A stretch of DNA of 64,000 nt from positions 1 through 64,000 of the forward strand of contig NZ_CALEJS010000019.1 in the NCBI RefSeq assembly GCF_937898475.1. The letters are read 5' to 3'. Shown here piece by piece: positions 22,329 through 32,376 of this stretch. Every line of letters starts with the position of its first letter. Positions within the stretch are counted from its first letter, which is position 1. The DNA comes from an uncultured Chitinophaga sp. Lineage in GTDB: Bacteria; Bacteroidota; Bacteroidia; Chitinophagales; Chitinophagaceae. The notes under the pieces are model-generated. The model did no database searches and was not told the DNA's origin. It saw only the letters and a list, made by a program, of their open reading frames with translations. Position numbers and translations under genes: made by a program.

Positions 22329-25300
22329 TTAAGACACCGGGAAAACCAGGTGAATGCTGACGCCCTGTCCCGGTTGCGTGTTGATGGTGAGGCGGCCTTT
22401 TATTTCTGCCGCCCGCATCTGCATATTGCGCAAACCGTTGCCCGATAAAGACTGTGAGGCGTTGATCTGTACTTTTTGCAGCTCAAAGCCTTTGCCGTCA
22501 TCCCGCACGCTCAGCTCCAGCTGGTGATGCTGCAGCTGCACCTTTACCCATACGGTGCTGCAGTCTGCATACTTCAGGATGTTGTTAACCGCTTCGCGGA
22601 AGATGAGGTAGAAATTCTTGCGGCGCGTCATGCCCAGGTTAATGTGCTGCAGGCCTTCATCCACCTCAAAATAAAAGCGGATGTTCCTGGAAGCCATCAG
22701 CGGCCTGGCAAAAGATTCCATCCGCTGGAGGATGGTGCCCATGCTGTCGTTACGCGGATTGATGGCCCACACAATATCATTCATCTCCACGATCATCTCG
22801 CCGGCGGTATCGCTGATCTTATCGATGGTGCTTTTCAATGCCTCGGGTTGCTGCTGCTGGCTGTAGATCTTTGCCACCTGGCTGTACAAAGCAATGCTGC
22901 TGAGGGTAGAGCCCACATCATCATGCAGGTCCTGCGCAATCTTATTGCGGATGGCCTGCCTTTTCAGCAGCTCGTTCACCCGGTAGCGGTAAATGCCATA
23001 GGCGGCGCCGCTCACCAATAGTACCAGCAATACATAGAACTGCCAGCGTTCCCAGAACGGCGGGATGATCACAATACGAAGGCTGGCCGCCTGTTCTGTC
23101 CAGGTACCCTGGCTGTTGCTGGCCCTCACTTTGAACAGGTATTCCCCGCCTTTTAAGTTGGAGAACTGTGCAAACTGTTCGGGCCCGGTTTCCACCCAAT
23201 CCTTATCCCATCCCTGCAGGCGGTAAGCATATCTTACATTGCGCGAAGGCGAAAAGTAGGGCGCTGCAAACTCTATCCTGAAATAATTCTGCTGGTAACG
23301 TAATTGGATCTTATCCTGCAACAGCAGCTGGCTGTACGAGGTGTTAAAGATCTTGAAATCGGTAAAATGGATCTGCGGCTGTCCGCTTTCACGGGTGATA
23401 GTGGCGGGATCAAAGGCAATGAAGTAACCCGATCCGGCTACATACATATGGCCCCGCGGATCTTTGTAAATATAGCCGGAAACACCGCCCGATCTTTCCA
23501 GGTCAGGCAGGCGGTAAGACACATGCATGCGTTTGGCAGGATCGTACTGATGCAGGTTGCCGTTGCTGATCATCCATACATTGCCTTTGCTGTCCAGCTG
23601 TAGGCCTTCCAGCAGGTTTTCCGTATCGGGAATATGCGAGAACTGCCGGCTGTGGGTATCAAAATAGTTTAAGCCGCCGCCATAGGTGCTCAGCCACAGG
23701 TTGCCGCGCGCATCTTCCGTTATATCATACACATTATCACTGCTGATACTGCCGGGTACAGCGGCGTTGCTGTTCAGGTACTGCACCCGTGGCGGCGATC
23801 CATCCTGCCAGTCGCCCAAACCGGTTTTACCGGTGGCCAGCCATATTTTCCCGCCCGCTGTTTTGTACAGTTTGCGGATAAGGTTATCGGTCAGGTTGAA
23901 GCGTGGCAGGATCTTCCGCGTAGTATCCAGGCGGGATACCCAGCGTTGTTCCACCAGGTCGTAATAAGCCAGGAAATGGCCGTAGGGAGATACCAGCAGC
24001 ACGGGATGACCGTCTATCGTATCCCGCACAATGGATACCACTCTCGATTTGATGATCCTGTTCATGACGGAATCTTTCTCTGTATGGGGCAGGAGCGATA
24101 CCTGTGCTGTTTGCCGGTTAAAGCGGAAGAGGGAATAATTGGAGCCCAGGTAAAGCGTGCCATCCACATCGCGGAAGAACTTTGATATGGCCAGGGGCGT
24201 TCCCTTGTATGTCAGCGGCAGATGGCGAAAGGTGGCGGTTGCGGGCTGATAGATGTAGATGCCATTGCTGCTGCCTATCCACAGGTGATGATCATCGTCC
24301 TGCAGCAGGTCGTAGATAGCGGCCCGTTTTTCATCTGTAGCGGGCAGGAACACCTGTTCAAATTGTTGCTGTCCCGGGTGACTGATACTGATGCCTTTGT
24401 TGGTGCCTATCCACATTACGCCGTTGCGGTCTGCATACAGGCAGTTGATGCGGTCATCGCTCAGGGAGCCTTCCTGCGATGCATTGTAGGTGTAGTGATA
24501 GAAACGTTGCCTTGCAGTATCGTATATCTGCAAACCCCTGCTGCTGCCGCCCATCCATAACAGGCCTTTGGGGTCAGCGGCAAAGCAGTTTATTTCATCG
24601 TTATGAAAACTGTAGGGAGCATCCTGTTCCCGGAACACTTCTTCTTTACCCGTGGCGGCATTGAAGCGGTATAATACCCGGTCCCAGGAGCCGTACCACA
24701 TATGCTGCTGGGCATCGCGAAACAGGGCGGTAACGGTGGCGTGGGGCAGCTGGGCGTAGAGATTGGTATATCGCTCATCCATCTCATAGCTGAAATCGCG
24801 GGTGTTGATCTTGAGCAGTCCGCCGCCCTGTCTTCCCGCCCATATAATCTCTCCCGGTCCCATACACAGGTCCAGTATGCCCTGTGTTCCTTTCCGGGAG
24901 GGCTGTTCAAAACGTTCCGTACGCATATTGAACCGCCATACGCCTTTGCCGCCGGTACCCAGCCAGAGGAATTGCCGGTCATATAAAAGTGTGTTGACAA
25001 TATTAACGGGAATGGAGTTGCTGTCTGTTGGCAGATGGCGGTATTGTTTAAACTGTGCGGCAGGCGCGAGGCGGTAGTCGTAACGGGTGATGCCGCCGTC
25101 GGCGGTGGCGATCCACAGGCGCTGGTCTTTATCTTCTATGATATCTGTTACGATGTTGCCGGAGAGGGAAGCGGCGTTGCCCGGTTCATTGCGGAAGATG
25201 GTGAAAGTGCGGCCATCGTAACGGTTCAGGCCGTCTTCCGTACCGATCCAGATAAAGCCGCGGGTATCCTGTAAGAAGCAATTGATCTTGTTGTGCGATA

Positions 25301-25409
25301 AGCCGTTCTCCGTGGTGAGCCTTTCAAAATACAAATAAGGTGGCTGTCCCTGTAATGCGGCAGCAAGTGTACATAATAAGGCGGTGATAAAGCATACTTT
25401 GAACGGCAT
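22329..25409 (-). CDS. Reg_prop/Y_Y_Y sensor histidine kinase (HisKA_3 type)
   Basis: 1026 residues from ATG 25409; the frame stays open further upstream only antisense to modA. A signal peptide is followed by two seven-bladed propellers of Reg_prop repeats (for example GLSHNKINCFLQDTRGFIWI and repeated GxxWIGT), then a Y_Y_Y domain, one membrane span, and a HisKA_3 dimerisation domain with IAQDLHDDVGSTLSSIALYS (His about 829). The HATPase has DDGKGFELQ and GNGLRNMQMRA. The ligand is sensed in the periplasm, and the response regulator next to it receives the phosphate. Its promoter divides it from the divergent modABC. Confidence 0.93.
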   Translation of the reverse strand: MPFKVCFITALLCTLAAALQGQPPYLYFERLTTENGLSHNKINCFLQDTRGFIWIGTEDGLNRYDGRTFTIFRNEPGNAASLSGNIVTDIIEDKDQRLWIATADGGITRYDYRLAPAAQFKQYRHLPTDSNSIPVNIVNTLLYDRQFLWLGTGGKGVWRFNMRTERFEQPSRKGTQGILDLCMGPGEIIWAGRQGGGLLKINTRDFSYEMDERYTNLYAQLPHATVTALFRDAQQHMWYGSWDRVLYRFNAATGKEEVFREQDAPYSFHNDEINCFAADPKGLLWMGGSSRGLQIYDTARQRFYHYTYNASQEGSLSDDRINCLYADRNGVMWIGTNKGISISHPGQQQFEQVFLPATDEKRAAIYDLLQDDDHHLWIGSSNGIYIYQPATATFRHLPLTYKGTPLAISKFFRDVDGTLYLGSNYSLFRFNRQTAQVSLLPHTEKDSVMNRIIKSRVVSIVRDTIDGHPVLLVSPYGHFLAYYDLVEQRWVSRLDTTRKILPRFNLTDNLIRKLYKTAGGKIWLATGKTGLGDWQDGSPPRVQYLNSNAAVPGSISSDNVYDITEDARGNLWLSTYGGGLNYFDTHSRQFSHIPDTENLLEGLQLDSKGNVWMISNGNLHQYDPAKRMHVSYRLPDLERSGGVSGYIYKDPRGHMYVAGSGYFIAFDPATITRESGQPQIHFTDFKIFNTSYSQLLLQDKIQLRYQQNYFRIEFAAPYFSPSRNVRYAYRLQGWDKDWVETGPEQFAQFSNLKGGEYLFKVRASNSQGTWTEQAASLRIVIIPPFWERWQFYVLLVLLVSGAAYGIYRYRVNELLKRQAIRNKIAQDLHDDVGSTLSSIALYSQVAKIYSQQQQPEALKSTIDKISDTAGEMIVEMNDIVWAINPRNDSMGTILQRMESFARPLMASRNIRFYFEVDEGLQHINLGMTRRKNFYLIFREAVNNILKYADCSTVWVKVQLQHHQLELSVRDDGKGFELQKVQINASQSLSGNGLRNMQMRAAEIKGRLTINTQPGQGVSIHLVFPVS

Positions 25410-25438
25410 GGATCTCTGGAGGCCTTTGGGGTGCCCTC

Positions 25439-25446
25439 CAAAAATA
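25439..25446 (-). promoter_or_regulatory. -7 box of the sensor kinase operon
   Basis: On the minus strand TAttTTTG fits the Bacteroidota consensus TAnnTTTG, 29 bases upstream of the kinase ATG. Confidence 0.5.
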
Positions 25447-25518
25447 AGAAAAGATATCGTCTGAATTTTCAATATCTTAGGTCGTTGTATCTTTAAGGAA
25501 ATAGCGAAATAACAGCTT

Positions 25519-26271
25519 ATGACCAGATTATTGGGGATCTTTTTAATAGGACTGTTATCCTGCCAGCCGCCCCGGCAGGAGCAGCTGACCCTGGCCGTTG
25601 CTGCGAATATGCAATACACCATCCAGTCGCTGATAAGGGCATTCAACAAAACGGACAGTACAAAGATAGCAGTGATCAGCGGCGCCTCCGGTAATCTTAC
25701 GCAACAGATCCTGAACGGGGCGCCCTTTGATATATTTATATCTGCAGAAAAGGTATATCCCCGGGAGCTGGCAAGACAGGGTCTCACGCTGACGCCGCCA
25801 CAGGTGTATGCGCGCGGACAGCTGGTGCTGTGGAGCGCCCGGCCGGGCATTGAGCCGGGAAAAGATCTGCAGGTATTGCTGGGGGATAATGTGCAGCGTA
25901 TCGCCATCGCCAACCCCGCTACGGCGCCTTATGGACATGCGGCTGTATCGCTGCTGAAAAAATATGCCTTGTATGATCAGGTCAAACCGAAACTGGTAAC
26001 GGGGGAGAGCATTACACAAGCCAGCCAGTTTATTGCCACGCAGCACGCAGACATCGGGTTTACGGCAAAAGCCGTGGTGATGGCAGCAGAGATGAAAGGA
26101 AAAGGGAAATGGGTGGAACTGGATGTGAATGATTATCCCGCCATTGAGCAGGCGGCAGCGCTGCTTACCTATGCACGGCACAACGAAGCGGCAGCCAGGA
26201 AGTTTTACCATTTCCTGTACAGTGAAGAAGCAAAAGCTATTTATAAACAATCCGGATACCTGGTACCATGA
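25519..26271 (+). CDS. modA: molybdate ABC transporter substrate-binding lipoprotein ModA
   Basis: 250 residues. The lipobox LLSC (Cys about 15) anchors it. The periplasmic binding fold contains LTLAVAANMQYTIQSLIRAF, GASGNLTQQILNGAPFDIFI, RIAIANPATAPYGHAAVSLL and ADIGFTAKAVV, all typical of ModA. It binds molybdate or tungstate and delivers it to ModB. Its stop codon overlaps the modB start (ATGA). First gene of modABC; no ModE regulator is visible. Confidence 0.92.
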   Translation: MTRLLGIFLIGLLSCQPPRQEQLTLAVAANMQYTIQSLIRAFNKTDSTKIAVISGASGNLTQQILNGAPFDIFISAEKVYPRELARQGLTLTPPQVYARGQLVLWSARPGIEPGKDLQVLLGDNVQRIAIANPATAPYGHAAVSLLKKYALYDQVKPKLVTGESITQASQFIATQHADIGFTAKAVVMAAEMKGKGKWVELDVNDYPAIEQAAALLTYARHNEAAARKFYHFLYSEEAKAIYKQSGYLVP

Positions 26272-26942
26272 TAGAGCTGGCGCCCTTATGGCTTACATTA
26301 CAACTGGCGTTGAGCACAACGCTGATCCTGTTTGTGGTGGCCATTCCACTGGCTACCTGGTTCTCGGGCAGGAAAACGTTGTTGAAGGTGATCATCGAAA
26401 GCGTGGTAACACTGCCTTTGGTGCTGCCGCCAACAGTGATCGGTTTTTACCTGCTGATGGCTTTCAGTCCGAACAATGCTTTTGGCAGATGGCTGGAAAG
26501 ATGGACAGACATGCGGCTGGTGTTTTCATTCGGGGGATTACTGATCGCATCGGTGGTGTATAGTTTGCCTTTTATGGTACACCCCATCAGGTCGGGCCTT
26601 TCGTCTTTGCCGCCCAGCCTAAAAGAAGCATCTTACTCACTGGGAAAAACAAAATGGCAAACGCTGTTGAAGGTGTTGCTGCCTAATATAAAACCTTCAT
26701 TGCTCACCGGACTGGTATTGACCTTTGCCCATACCATCGGGGAATTTGGCGTGGTACTGATGATTGGCGGTAATATACCCGGCAAAACAAGAACCGCTTC
26801 CATTGCTATATACGATGAAGTGCAGGCCTTACATTATGGCCAGGCCAACGTGTATGCTGTAATTTTACTGGTGATTTCATTTGCGATACTGTTGATACTA
26901 TATGCATTCAATGGTAAGACGCGGCAGGTGAAATTCTATTGA
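26268..26942 (+). CDS. modB: molybdate ABC transporter permease ModB
   Basis: 224 residues, about five membrane spans. The permease signature and EAA loop are seen as SLPPSLKEASYSLGKTKWQT, with VLPPTVIGFYLL and HTIGEFGVVLMIGGNIPGKT, the latter very typical of ModB. Inner-membrane channel of the molybdate importer. It overlaps modA by 4 bases and lies 1 base before modC. Confidence 0.95.
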   Translation: MIELAPLWLTLQLALSTTLILFVVAIPLATWFSGRKTLLKVIIESVVTLPLVLPPTVIGFYLLMAFSPNNAFGRWLERWTDMRLVFSFGGLLIASVVYSLPFMVHPIRSGLSSLPPSLKEASYSLGKTKWQTLLKVLLPNIKPSLLTGLVLTFAHTIGEFGVVLMIGGNIPGKTRTASIAIYDEVQALHYGQANVYAVILLVISFAILLILYAFNGKTRQVKFY

Positions 26943-26943
26943 T

Positions 26944-27792
26944 ATGATCAATTTCGCTTTACAGAAAACTTTAAGCAGCGCGGACGGTCCGCTGCAGCTG
27001 GATGTGCAGGCCCGCTTTGAAAAGGGGCAGTTCATCAGCTTATACGGCGTATCCGGTGCGGGGAAAACATCCCTGTTACGGATGCTGGCGGGCCTGATGA
27101 AACCGGACAGTGGTGTTATTACCGTAAATGGTACGGTATGGTACGATGCTGCCGGGAAGATAGACCTGGCGCCGCAGCACCGGCAGATCGGCTTTGTGTT
27201 CCAGGATTATGCGCTGTTCCCGAATATGAACGTGCGGGAGAATATTGCTTATGGACTGCGCAAACGTGATCCGCAGCATATGGTGGATGAACTCCTGGAG
27301 CTGACGGGTTTAAGCAGGCTGGCGGCAGCAAAGGTGCACGCGCTATCCGGCGGTCAGCAGCAGCGCGTGGCATTGGCAAGGGCCATTGCCAGGCAGCCAT
27401 CGGTGCTGTTGCTGGATGAGCCATTATCTGCGGTGGATAATGCCATGCGGATGCAGCTGCAGGATACGCTGGCGGAGATCCATCAACGTTTTGCGCTGAC
27501 CACCATCCTGGTAAGTCATAATGAAAATGAGATCGTACGTTTGTCGGATGTGGTAATAGAACTGGAGCAGGGGCGCTTTCAACGCCAGGCAAAGCCGGCG
27601 GATTTTTTTGTGAAAAAAGATGAGGGGGCCGTGTTAACAGGCAGGGTAGTGGCGGTGGAAGACAACGGGGAGCTGGTGATCCTGCTGGATAACCGCATGC
27701 TGCGGGTAGCCGGAGGAGAGGGGCTGAAAGTGGATGACAGGATCGCGCTTGAGCGCCATGGCGGCGTACCGTCTGTCAGGAAGCTGTTGTAA
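26944..27792 (+). CDS. modC: molybdate ABC transporter ATPase ModC
   Basis: 282 residues. Walker A is GVSGAGKTSLL (about 36), the Q loop FQDYALFPNM, the signature LSGGQQQRVALARAI (about 133), Walker B SVLLLDEPLSAVD and the H loop VSHNENE. A short TOBE domain (TGRVVAVEDNGELVILLDNR) occupies the last 70 residues. It powers molybdate import and completes modABC. Confidence 0.95.
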   Translation: MINFALQKTLSSADGPLQLDVQARFEKGQFISLYGVSGAGKTSLLRMLAGLMKPDSGVITVNGTVWYDAAGKIDLAPQHRQIGFVFQDYALFPNMNVRENIAYGLRKRDPQHMVDELLELTGLSRLAAAKVHALSGGQQQRVALARAIARQPSVLLLDEPLSAVDNAMRMQLQDTLAEIHQRFALTTILVSHNENEIVRLSDVVIELEQGRFQRQAKPADFFVKKDEGAVLTGRVVAVEDNGELVILLDNRMLRVAGGEGLKVDDRIALERHGGVPSVRKLL

Positions 27793-27860
27793 AGAAGCCT
27801 GCGGTCAGTGAAGCAGCGGGGCCATACAATTACCGTGTGATCCTCATCGGGGAAAAGATT

Positions 27861-28052
27861 CTACATGGTTTGTGGCGTAGCGCCCTCCCTTACTCTAAGA
27901 CGGATTTCCTCAACAATGGTATCAATTACCTGCTGATATAAAACGAGCCGCTCTCTGCGGCCGTTAACAAGGGCGCTGGTATATCGTTTGGTTTGCACTG
28001 CCAGGAGATCATATAAGCTTTGCAGGTCCAGGTTGTCAAATCTTCGTTTCAT
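27861..28052 (-). CDS. small conserved hypothetical protein
   Basis: 63 residues, helical and charged: MKRRFDNLDLQSLYDLLAVQ, then TKRYTSALVNGRRERLVLYQ and VIDTIVEEIRLR. No domain is known to me, but the helix-turn-helix-helix composition looks like a genuine small protein of a type seen in related genomes. It converges on modC. Confidence 0.6.
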   Translation of the reverse strand: MKRRFDNLDLQSLYDLLAVQTKRYTSALVNGRRERLVLYQQVIDTIVEEIRLRVREGATPQTM

Positions 28053-28283
28053 ACTCTTATCTCACGCTAGTTGGTAATTAAATGTCAAATTCGGTACCAT
28101 AAAAATCCATTGCCATATGTAACACGAACGGGTGATAAAGGGGGTGTCCGCTATTGAACACCGGCTGTACGAATCAGGACAGGCGTATAGGTACACCGGT
28201 TAGTAATGTATTGAAAATCAACACTGGTTTCGTCTGGCATTATTTTGTGTCTTTTAACCAACTTGTTACCAGCAAATTACCCT

Positions 28284-30740
28284 ATGATCAGCAATTACTT
28301 CCGCACCGCCTTCAGGATCTATACCCGCAATAAGGTATTTACGGCGATTAATGTATTAGGACTATCGGTAGGTATCAGCGCTGCCCTGATCATTTTCCTG
28401 ATCGTGCAGTTTGAGTACAGTTATGATAAGGCGGCCATGGATGGAGACCGCATTTACCGTGTAGTACTGGACTTCCAGTTTAACGGAAACAGGATGTTTT
28501 CTGCCGCCGTACCTGCGCCCCTGAGCACAGCGGTGCCCGGCGAAGTAACCGGGGTGGAATCCGTTATTCCTGTGATGCAGTTCCAGGGCGATGCCACTGC
28601 CGATGTACGGGTTAAACGGGATGCTGCATCTGCGCCTGTGGTTTTCAAGAAGCAGCCAAACATTGTATTTACCGGTCCGCAGTATTTTTCATTTCTTCCC
28701 TTTGAATGGATCGCCGGTACGCCGGCGGCTTCCTTAAAAGATCCCTTCCAGGTGGTGCTGACGGAAAGCAGGGCCCGGCAGTATTTTCCTTCCGCCAATG
28801 TGCGTGATATAGTGGGCAGACAGCTGCAGTATAATGATGACATCACTGTAACGGTAACGGGTGTAGTAAAAGACCTGGATGCGCGTACCTCACTGGGCGG
28901 TGTTGAGTTCATTTCATTTGCCACCATTGCGCAGACACACCTGCAGCGTGATTTTATGATGGATGTGTGGGACGACTGGATGGCTTATTCCCAGGTGTAT
29001 ATCAAGCTGGCGAAAGGAAGCAATGCCACCCTCACCAAGAGGCAGCTGAACGCGCTGCTGAATAAATATAATAAGAAAGCCACCCGGGATGAGGCCAATT
29101 ATGTGCGCTTTAACCTGCAGCCTTTAAGCGATGTACATTTTAACAGCCGGTACGCCGGGGTGGGGCAGCGCCTGGCGCATGAGCCTACCCTGCGGGGATT
29201 GCTGGCGATAGCTGCATTTCTGCTGCTGTTGGCTTGCATCAACTTTATCAATCTCAGTACCGCCAATGCTTCACAGCGCGCTAAAGAGATTGGCGTGCGT
29301 AAAACCATGGGCGGTTCCAGGTGGCAGCTGATATCCCAGTTTTTAGGAGAAACATTTTTGTTAACGTTGCTGGCGTCCCTGGTATCTTTCTTCCTGGCGC
29401 CGCTGCTGCTGCATTTGTTTGCAGATTACACGCCGCCCGGACTTGCATTCAGGCCTTTCAGTCAGCCTTATATTTTCGCGTTCCTGCTGGGATTATCAGT
29501 ATTGGTAAGTTTACTGTCGGGCTTGTACCCGGCCTTCATCTTATCCGGCTATAAACCGGTAAATGTGCTGAAGGATCAGCTGAGCAGGGGTACAAGACAT
29601 GCGTGGATAAGAAAGTCGCTGACGGTATCGCAGTTTGTGATCGCACAGTTCTTTGTGATTGCCACTGTGATAGTCAGCAAACAGATCAGCTATGCCCTGC
29701 ATGCCGATATCGGGTTCAGAAAAGATGCCGTGCTGAGCTTCAGCGTTCCCAACCGTGATACCCTGATGAGCCGCCGTACAGCGCTGCTGACCGAGATCAG
29801 CGCCCTGCCCGGGGTACAGGAAGCCAGCAGGGGATTTTTAACGCCTGCAGCAGCGGGCGCTTCGTTTGCCAGTATCAGTTATGCCGGTGCGGGGAACGAT
29901 AACAGGGAGATGGTGCAATTGCGCTGGGGAGATACCAGCTACCTGCAACTGTTCAATATAAAACTGCTGGCAGGCAGGAATATAGAGGAAAGTGATACTA
30001 TTAAGGAGTTCGTGATAAATGAAACGTATGCCAGGCACCTGGGTTTTGAATCGCCTGCAGATGCCGTTGGGCAGCAGCTGGATTTCAACGGCATGAAGAT
30101 GCCCATAGTGGGGGTGATGCGCGATTTCCATACACAGTCCTTTCACGGGGCATTGGGCCCGGTGGTATTTGCCGGATGTACCGCCCGCAGCTACCAGTTC
30201 CATGTATTATTACGGCCGCAGGGTAGCGGCAGCACGGCCTGGGCAAAAACGATTGCCGCCATCCAGCAGGCCTATCACCGCCGCTATCCCGCTGAGGAAT
30301 TCAGTTATAGCTTTTTAGACGATACCATTGCCCGGTTCTACCAGGCAGAACAGCGTACCGCGGGCCTCTTGAAGTGGGCCACCGGTTTGTGTGTCCTCAT
30401 CAGCTGCCTGGGCTTATTAGGCCTGGTGATGTACACTATCCATACCCGCACCAAGGAGATCGGGGTGCGGAAAATTCTGGGGGCTACGGTGCTGAGCATT
30501 GTGTCGCTCTTATCCCGCGACTTCGTCCGCCTGGTGCTGATCGCTTTCGCGCTGGCTGCCCCACTGGCATGGTGGGCCACCAATAAATGGCTGGAAGGCT
30601 TTGCCTACAGAACCGCCATGAACTGGTGGGTGTTTGCGCTTTGCGGTCTGTCTATGCTGCTGGTAGCGCTGGGCACTTTAGGCCTGCAAATTACCCGGGC
30701 AGCGGTGAATAATCCAGTTAAGAGCCTCCGGAGAGAGTGA
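28284..30740 (+). CDS. MacB/FtsX-type ABC transporter permease
   Basis: 818 residues from ATG 28284. First span near residues 20-42 (KVFTAINVLGLSVGISAALI), then a MacB_PCD periplasmic domain, an FtsX bundle of three spans (LLAIAAFLLLLACINFINLS, then RAKEIGVRKTMGGSRWQLIS), a second periplasmic domain and a second FtsX bundle with TKEIGVRKILGATVLSIVSL. The duplicated layout is the common Bacteroidota type for export or mechanotransmission. No ATPase gene lies next to it, so its partner is elsewhere. It stands alone. Confidence 0.9.
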   Translation: MISNYFRTAFRIYTRNKVFTAINVLGLSVGISAALIIFLIVQFEYSYDKAAMDGDRIYRVVLDFQFNGNRMFSAAVPAPLSTAVPGEVTGVESVIPVMQFQGDATADVRVKRDAASAPVVFKKQPNIVFTGPQYFSFLPFEWIAGTPAASLKDPFQVVLTESRARQYFPSANVRDIVGRQLQYNDDITVTVTGVVKDLDARTSLGGVEFISFATIAQTHLQRDFMMDVWDDWMAYSQVYIKLAKGSNATLTKRQLNALLNKYNKKATRDEANYVRFNLQPLSDVHFNSRYAGVGQRLAHEPTLRGLLAIAAFLLLLACINFINLSTANASQRAKEIGVRKTMGGSRWQLISQFLGETFLLTLLASLVSFFLAPLLLHLFADYTPPGLAFRPFSQPYIFAFLLGLSVLVSLLSGLYPAFILSGYKPVNVLKDQLSRGTRHAWIRKSLTVSQFVIAQFFVIATVIVSKQISYALHADIGFRKDAVLSFSVPNRDTLMSRRTALLTEISALPGVQEASRGFLTPAAAGASFASISYAGAGNDNREMVQLRWGDTSYLQLFNIKLLAGRNIEESDTIKEFVINETYARHLGFESPADAVGQQLDFNGMKMPIVGVMRDFHTQSFHGALGPVVFAGCTARSYQFHVLLRPQGSGSTAWAKTIAAIQQAYHRRYPAEEFSYSFLDDTIARFYQAEQRTAGLLKWATGLCVLISCLGLLGLVMYTIHTRTKEIGVRKILGATVLSIVSLLSRDFVRLVLIAFALAAPLAWWATNKWLEGFAYRTAMNWWVFALCGLSMLLVALGTLGLQITRAAVNNPVKSLRRE

Positions 30741-30761
30741 AAATTCCATCCCAGGGATAGA

Positions 30762-30869
30762 AAATTCCAAATCCCAAATTCCAAATACCAGCATTTAAAT
30801 GTTGAACAACTGCATTTGGTGGCGCACATCTGGAGCTGGTATTTGGAATTTGGCCTTTGGAATTTGGCC
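30762..30869. repeat. long word-repeat palindrome (AATTTGG family)
   Basis: The left arm (about 30762-30792, AAATTCCAAATACCAGC) and right arm (about 30836-30869, GCTGGTATTTGGAATTTGG) are near-perfect complements. The word CTTTGGAATTTGG is then repeated to 30890. It fills the gap between the permease stop and the next start. Confidence 0.7.
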
Positions 30870-30900
30870 TTTGGTCTCTGGAATTTGGTATTTTTACGGT

Positions 30901-31788
30901 ATGAGAAGACTGATTTGCTTTTTACCAGGCATTTTCCTGGTGTTACTGACGGCAACCGTGTACGCGCAAAAAGAAGAGCTGCCTTTACCCGGCTGGGCTA
31001 CTACGCCGGTTACAGCAGATGGGGACCTGGCCGAGTGGCCTACGTCCCTGCGATATATAGATGACCAGAACCGGCTGACTTACGATATCTTCAACGATGG
31101 GGAAAACCTGTACCTGGCGGTGAGCACCACAGACGAGATTACCCAGGTGAACATCCTGCGCGGGGGACTTACCTTTGCCGTTAACATCAAGGGTAAGCGG
31201 AAGGAAACAACCAGCGTTACCTATCCACAGATAGCGGGCAGCGTGCTTTTTGCCCAGCGGAGGAACAGCAACCAGGCTAACGGCAACAGCCGCTACGGAC
31301 GGCCCTCAGCCGCTGAGCGCCCCGTACCGGCGGACCTTTACCGCGAACTGCGCCCTCACATGAACAACGCCGGTATCATCGGCATCACCGGCCTGTCAGA
31401 TGGCACCATTGATGTGGCCCAGCGCAAAACAGGCATCGCTGCAGAGACCACCCTCACAGAAGGCGATTCCCTGAACCTGGAATTTGTAATTCCCCTGTCT
31501 AAACTGGGCATCACGGCCGGTTATGCCAAAGATATTGCCTACGGGATAGCCGTAAATGAGAGCAATATTGACGGCGGCGGCCGCAGCGGCAGACGCGGCG
31601 GTGGCGGAATCAGCGGCGTAGGATTCGGACTGGGCGTTGGCGGCGGCAGCTATGGCTCCGGCATCGGCGGCGGTATTGGCATCGATTTGGGCAGTATTGG
31701 CGGTGGCCGGCGCAATGGCGGCGGCGGAGGCGGAAGAGGCGGAGAGATGCTGTGGGTGAAGCAGAAGCTGGCGAAGGGGGATCAATAA
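30901..31788 (+). CDS. secreted protein with CBM9/DOMON-like domain and Gly-rich tail
   Basis: 295 residues from ATG 30901. The longer frame would translate the palindrome and is rejected. A signal peptide (LICFLPGIFLVLLTATVYAQ) is followed by a CBM9-like start (GDLAEWPTSLRYIDDQNRLT, YDIFNDGENLYLAVST) and an immunoglobulin-like body. From about residue 222 comes a strongly Gly-rich tail with GGGGISGVGFGLGVGGGSYG and further Gly/Arg runs, ending MLWVKQKLAKGDQ. The Gly tail may be flexible or adhesive. A sugar- or surface-binding role is inference. Confidence 0.65.
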   Translation: MRRLICFLPGIFLVLLTATVYAQKEELPLPGWATTPVTADGDLAEWPTSLRYIDDQNRLTYDIFNDGENLYLAVSTTDEITQVNILRGGLTFAVNIKGKRKETTSVTYPQIAGSVLFAQRRNSNQANGNSRYGRPSAAERPVPADLYRELRPHMNNAGIIGITGLSDGTIDVAQRKTGIAAETTLTEGDSLNLEFVIPLSKLGITAGYAKDIAYGIAVNESNIDGGGRSGRRGGGGISGVGFGLGVGGGSYGSGIGGGIGIDLGSIGGGRRNGGGGGGRGGEMLWVKQKLAKGDQ

Positions 31789-32376
31789 CCGGTTATTGGA
31801 TAAAAACGTCAAGTTATAGTTATTTGCTGTATTTCCCAGGCACCTGTTTTGGGATGTTGACCTGGATAAATTAGATCTCCAAAGGGATAAAGCCTTGATT
31901 ATCTCGAAAGCCCTTTTTATGTCAAACGAAAGCAGCTTTAATAAATGATGTTGAAAAGCTGGAGCGCTTCTATTCCAGTGCAGAAATTATCAGTCATCTT
32001 ACAACTACCAAAGAACGCATCAGCAACCACGTATGCAAAATGGTTGCCGAAAGATACCATATCCCTGTTTTTCAAAGATACACTGTAAAATAGCAGTACC
32101 TCCCTTATTTCCACCTGTTTCTATTGTAAATCAACCCCTTACCCATTTACCCCCATCCACCCCCGCTACATTTTTCTCATTTTTTGCTACAATAATTACA
32201 TACCAAACCCTGTAGAAAACGGTACTTCATACCCGACAATACAACGGTCCACACCACCTACGACCAAAGTCTGATACAAACAAATCCGTGAACACTGAGT
32301 GACAATTCCACCACCATCCTCAGGCATGTATTCCGGCATCCACGTTTGCGAGTACCCCCTTAAAACCAATGAAACG
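31789..32376. other. intergenic region upstream of the PUL
   Basis: About 590 bases. A plus-strand frame ending at TAG 32091-32093 reads DVEKLERFYSSAEIISHLTT and continues KERISNHVCKMVAE, a possible remnant of a small DNA-binding protein without an intact start. The rest is the leader of susC and probably holds the promoter controlled by the hybrid regulator. I see no clear operator. Confidence 0.35.

Noticed and set aside
25447..25518. Molybdenum-cofactor riboswitch before modA
   Set aside because: The leader is too short (under 80 bases between divergent promoters) and shows no suitable structure.
25410..25913. N-terminal extension of the sensor kinase
   Set aside because: The extra 168 codons run antisense through modA and its promoter. 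The signal peptide begins right at the ATG at 25409.
30799..30900. Extended N-terminus of the Gly-rich secreted protein
   Set aside because: It is only a translation of the AATTTGG palindrome (repeated WNLAFGIW). The signal peptide starts at 30901.
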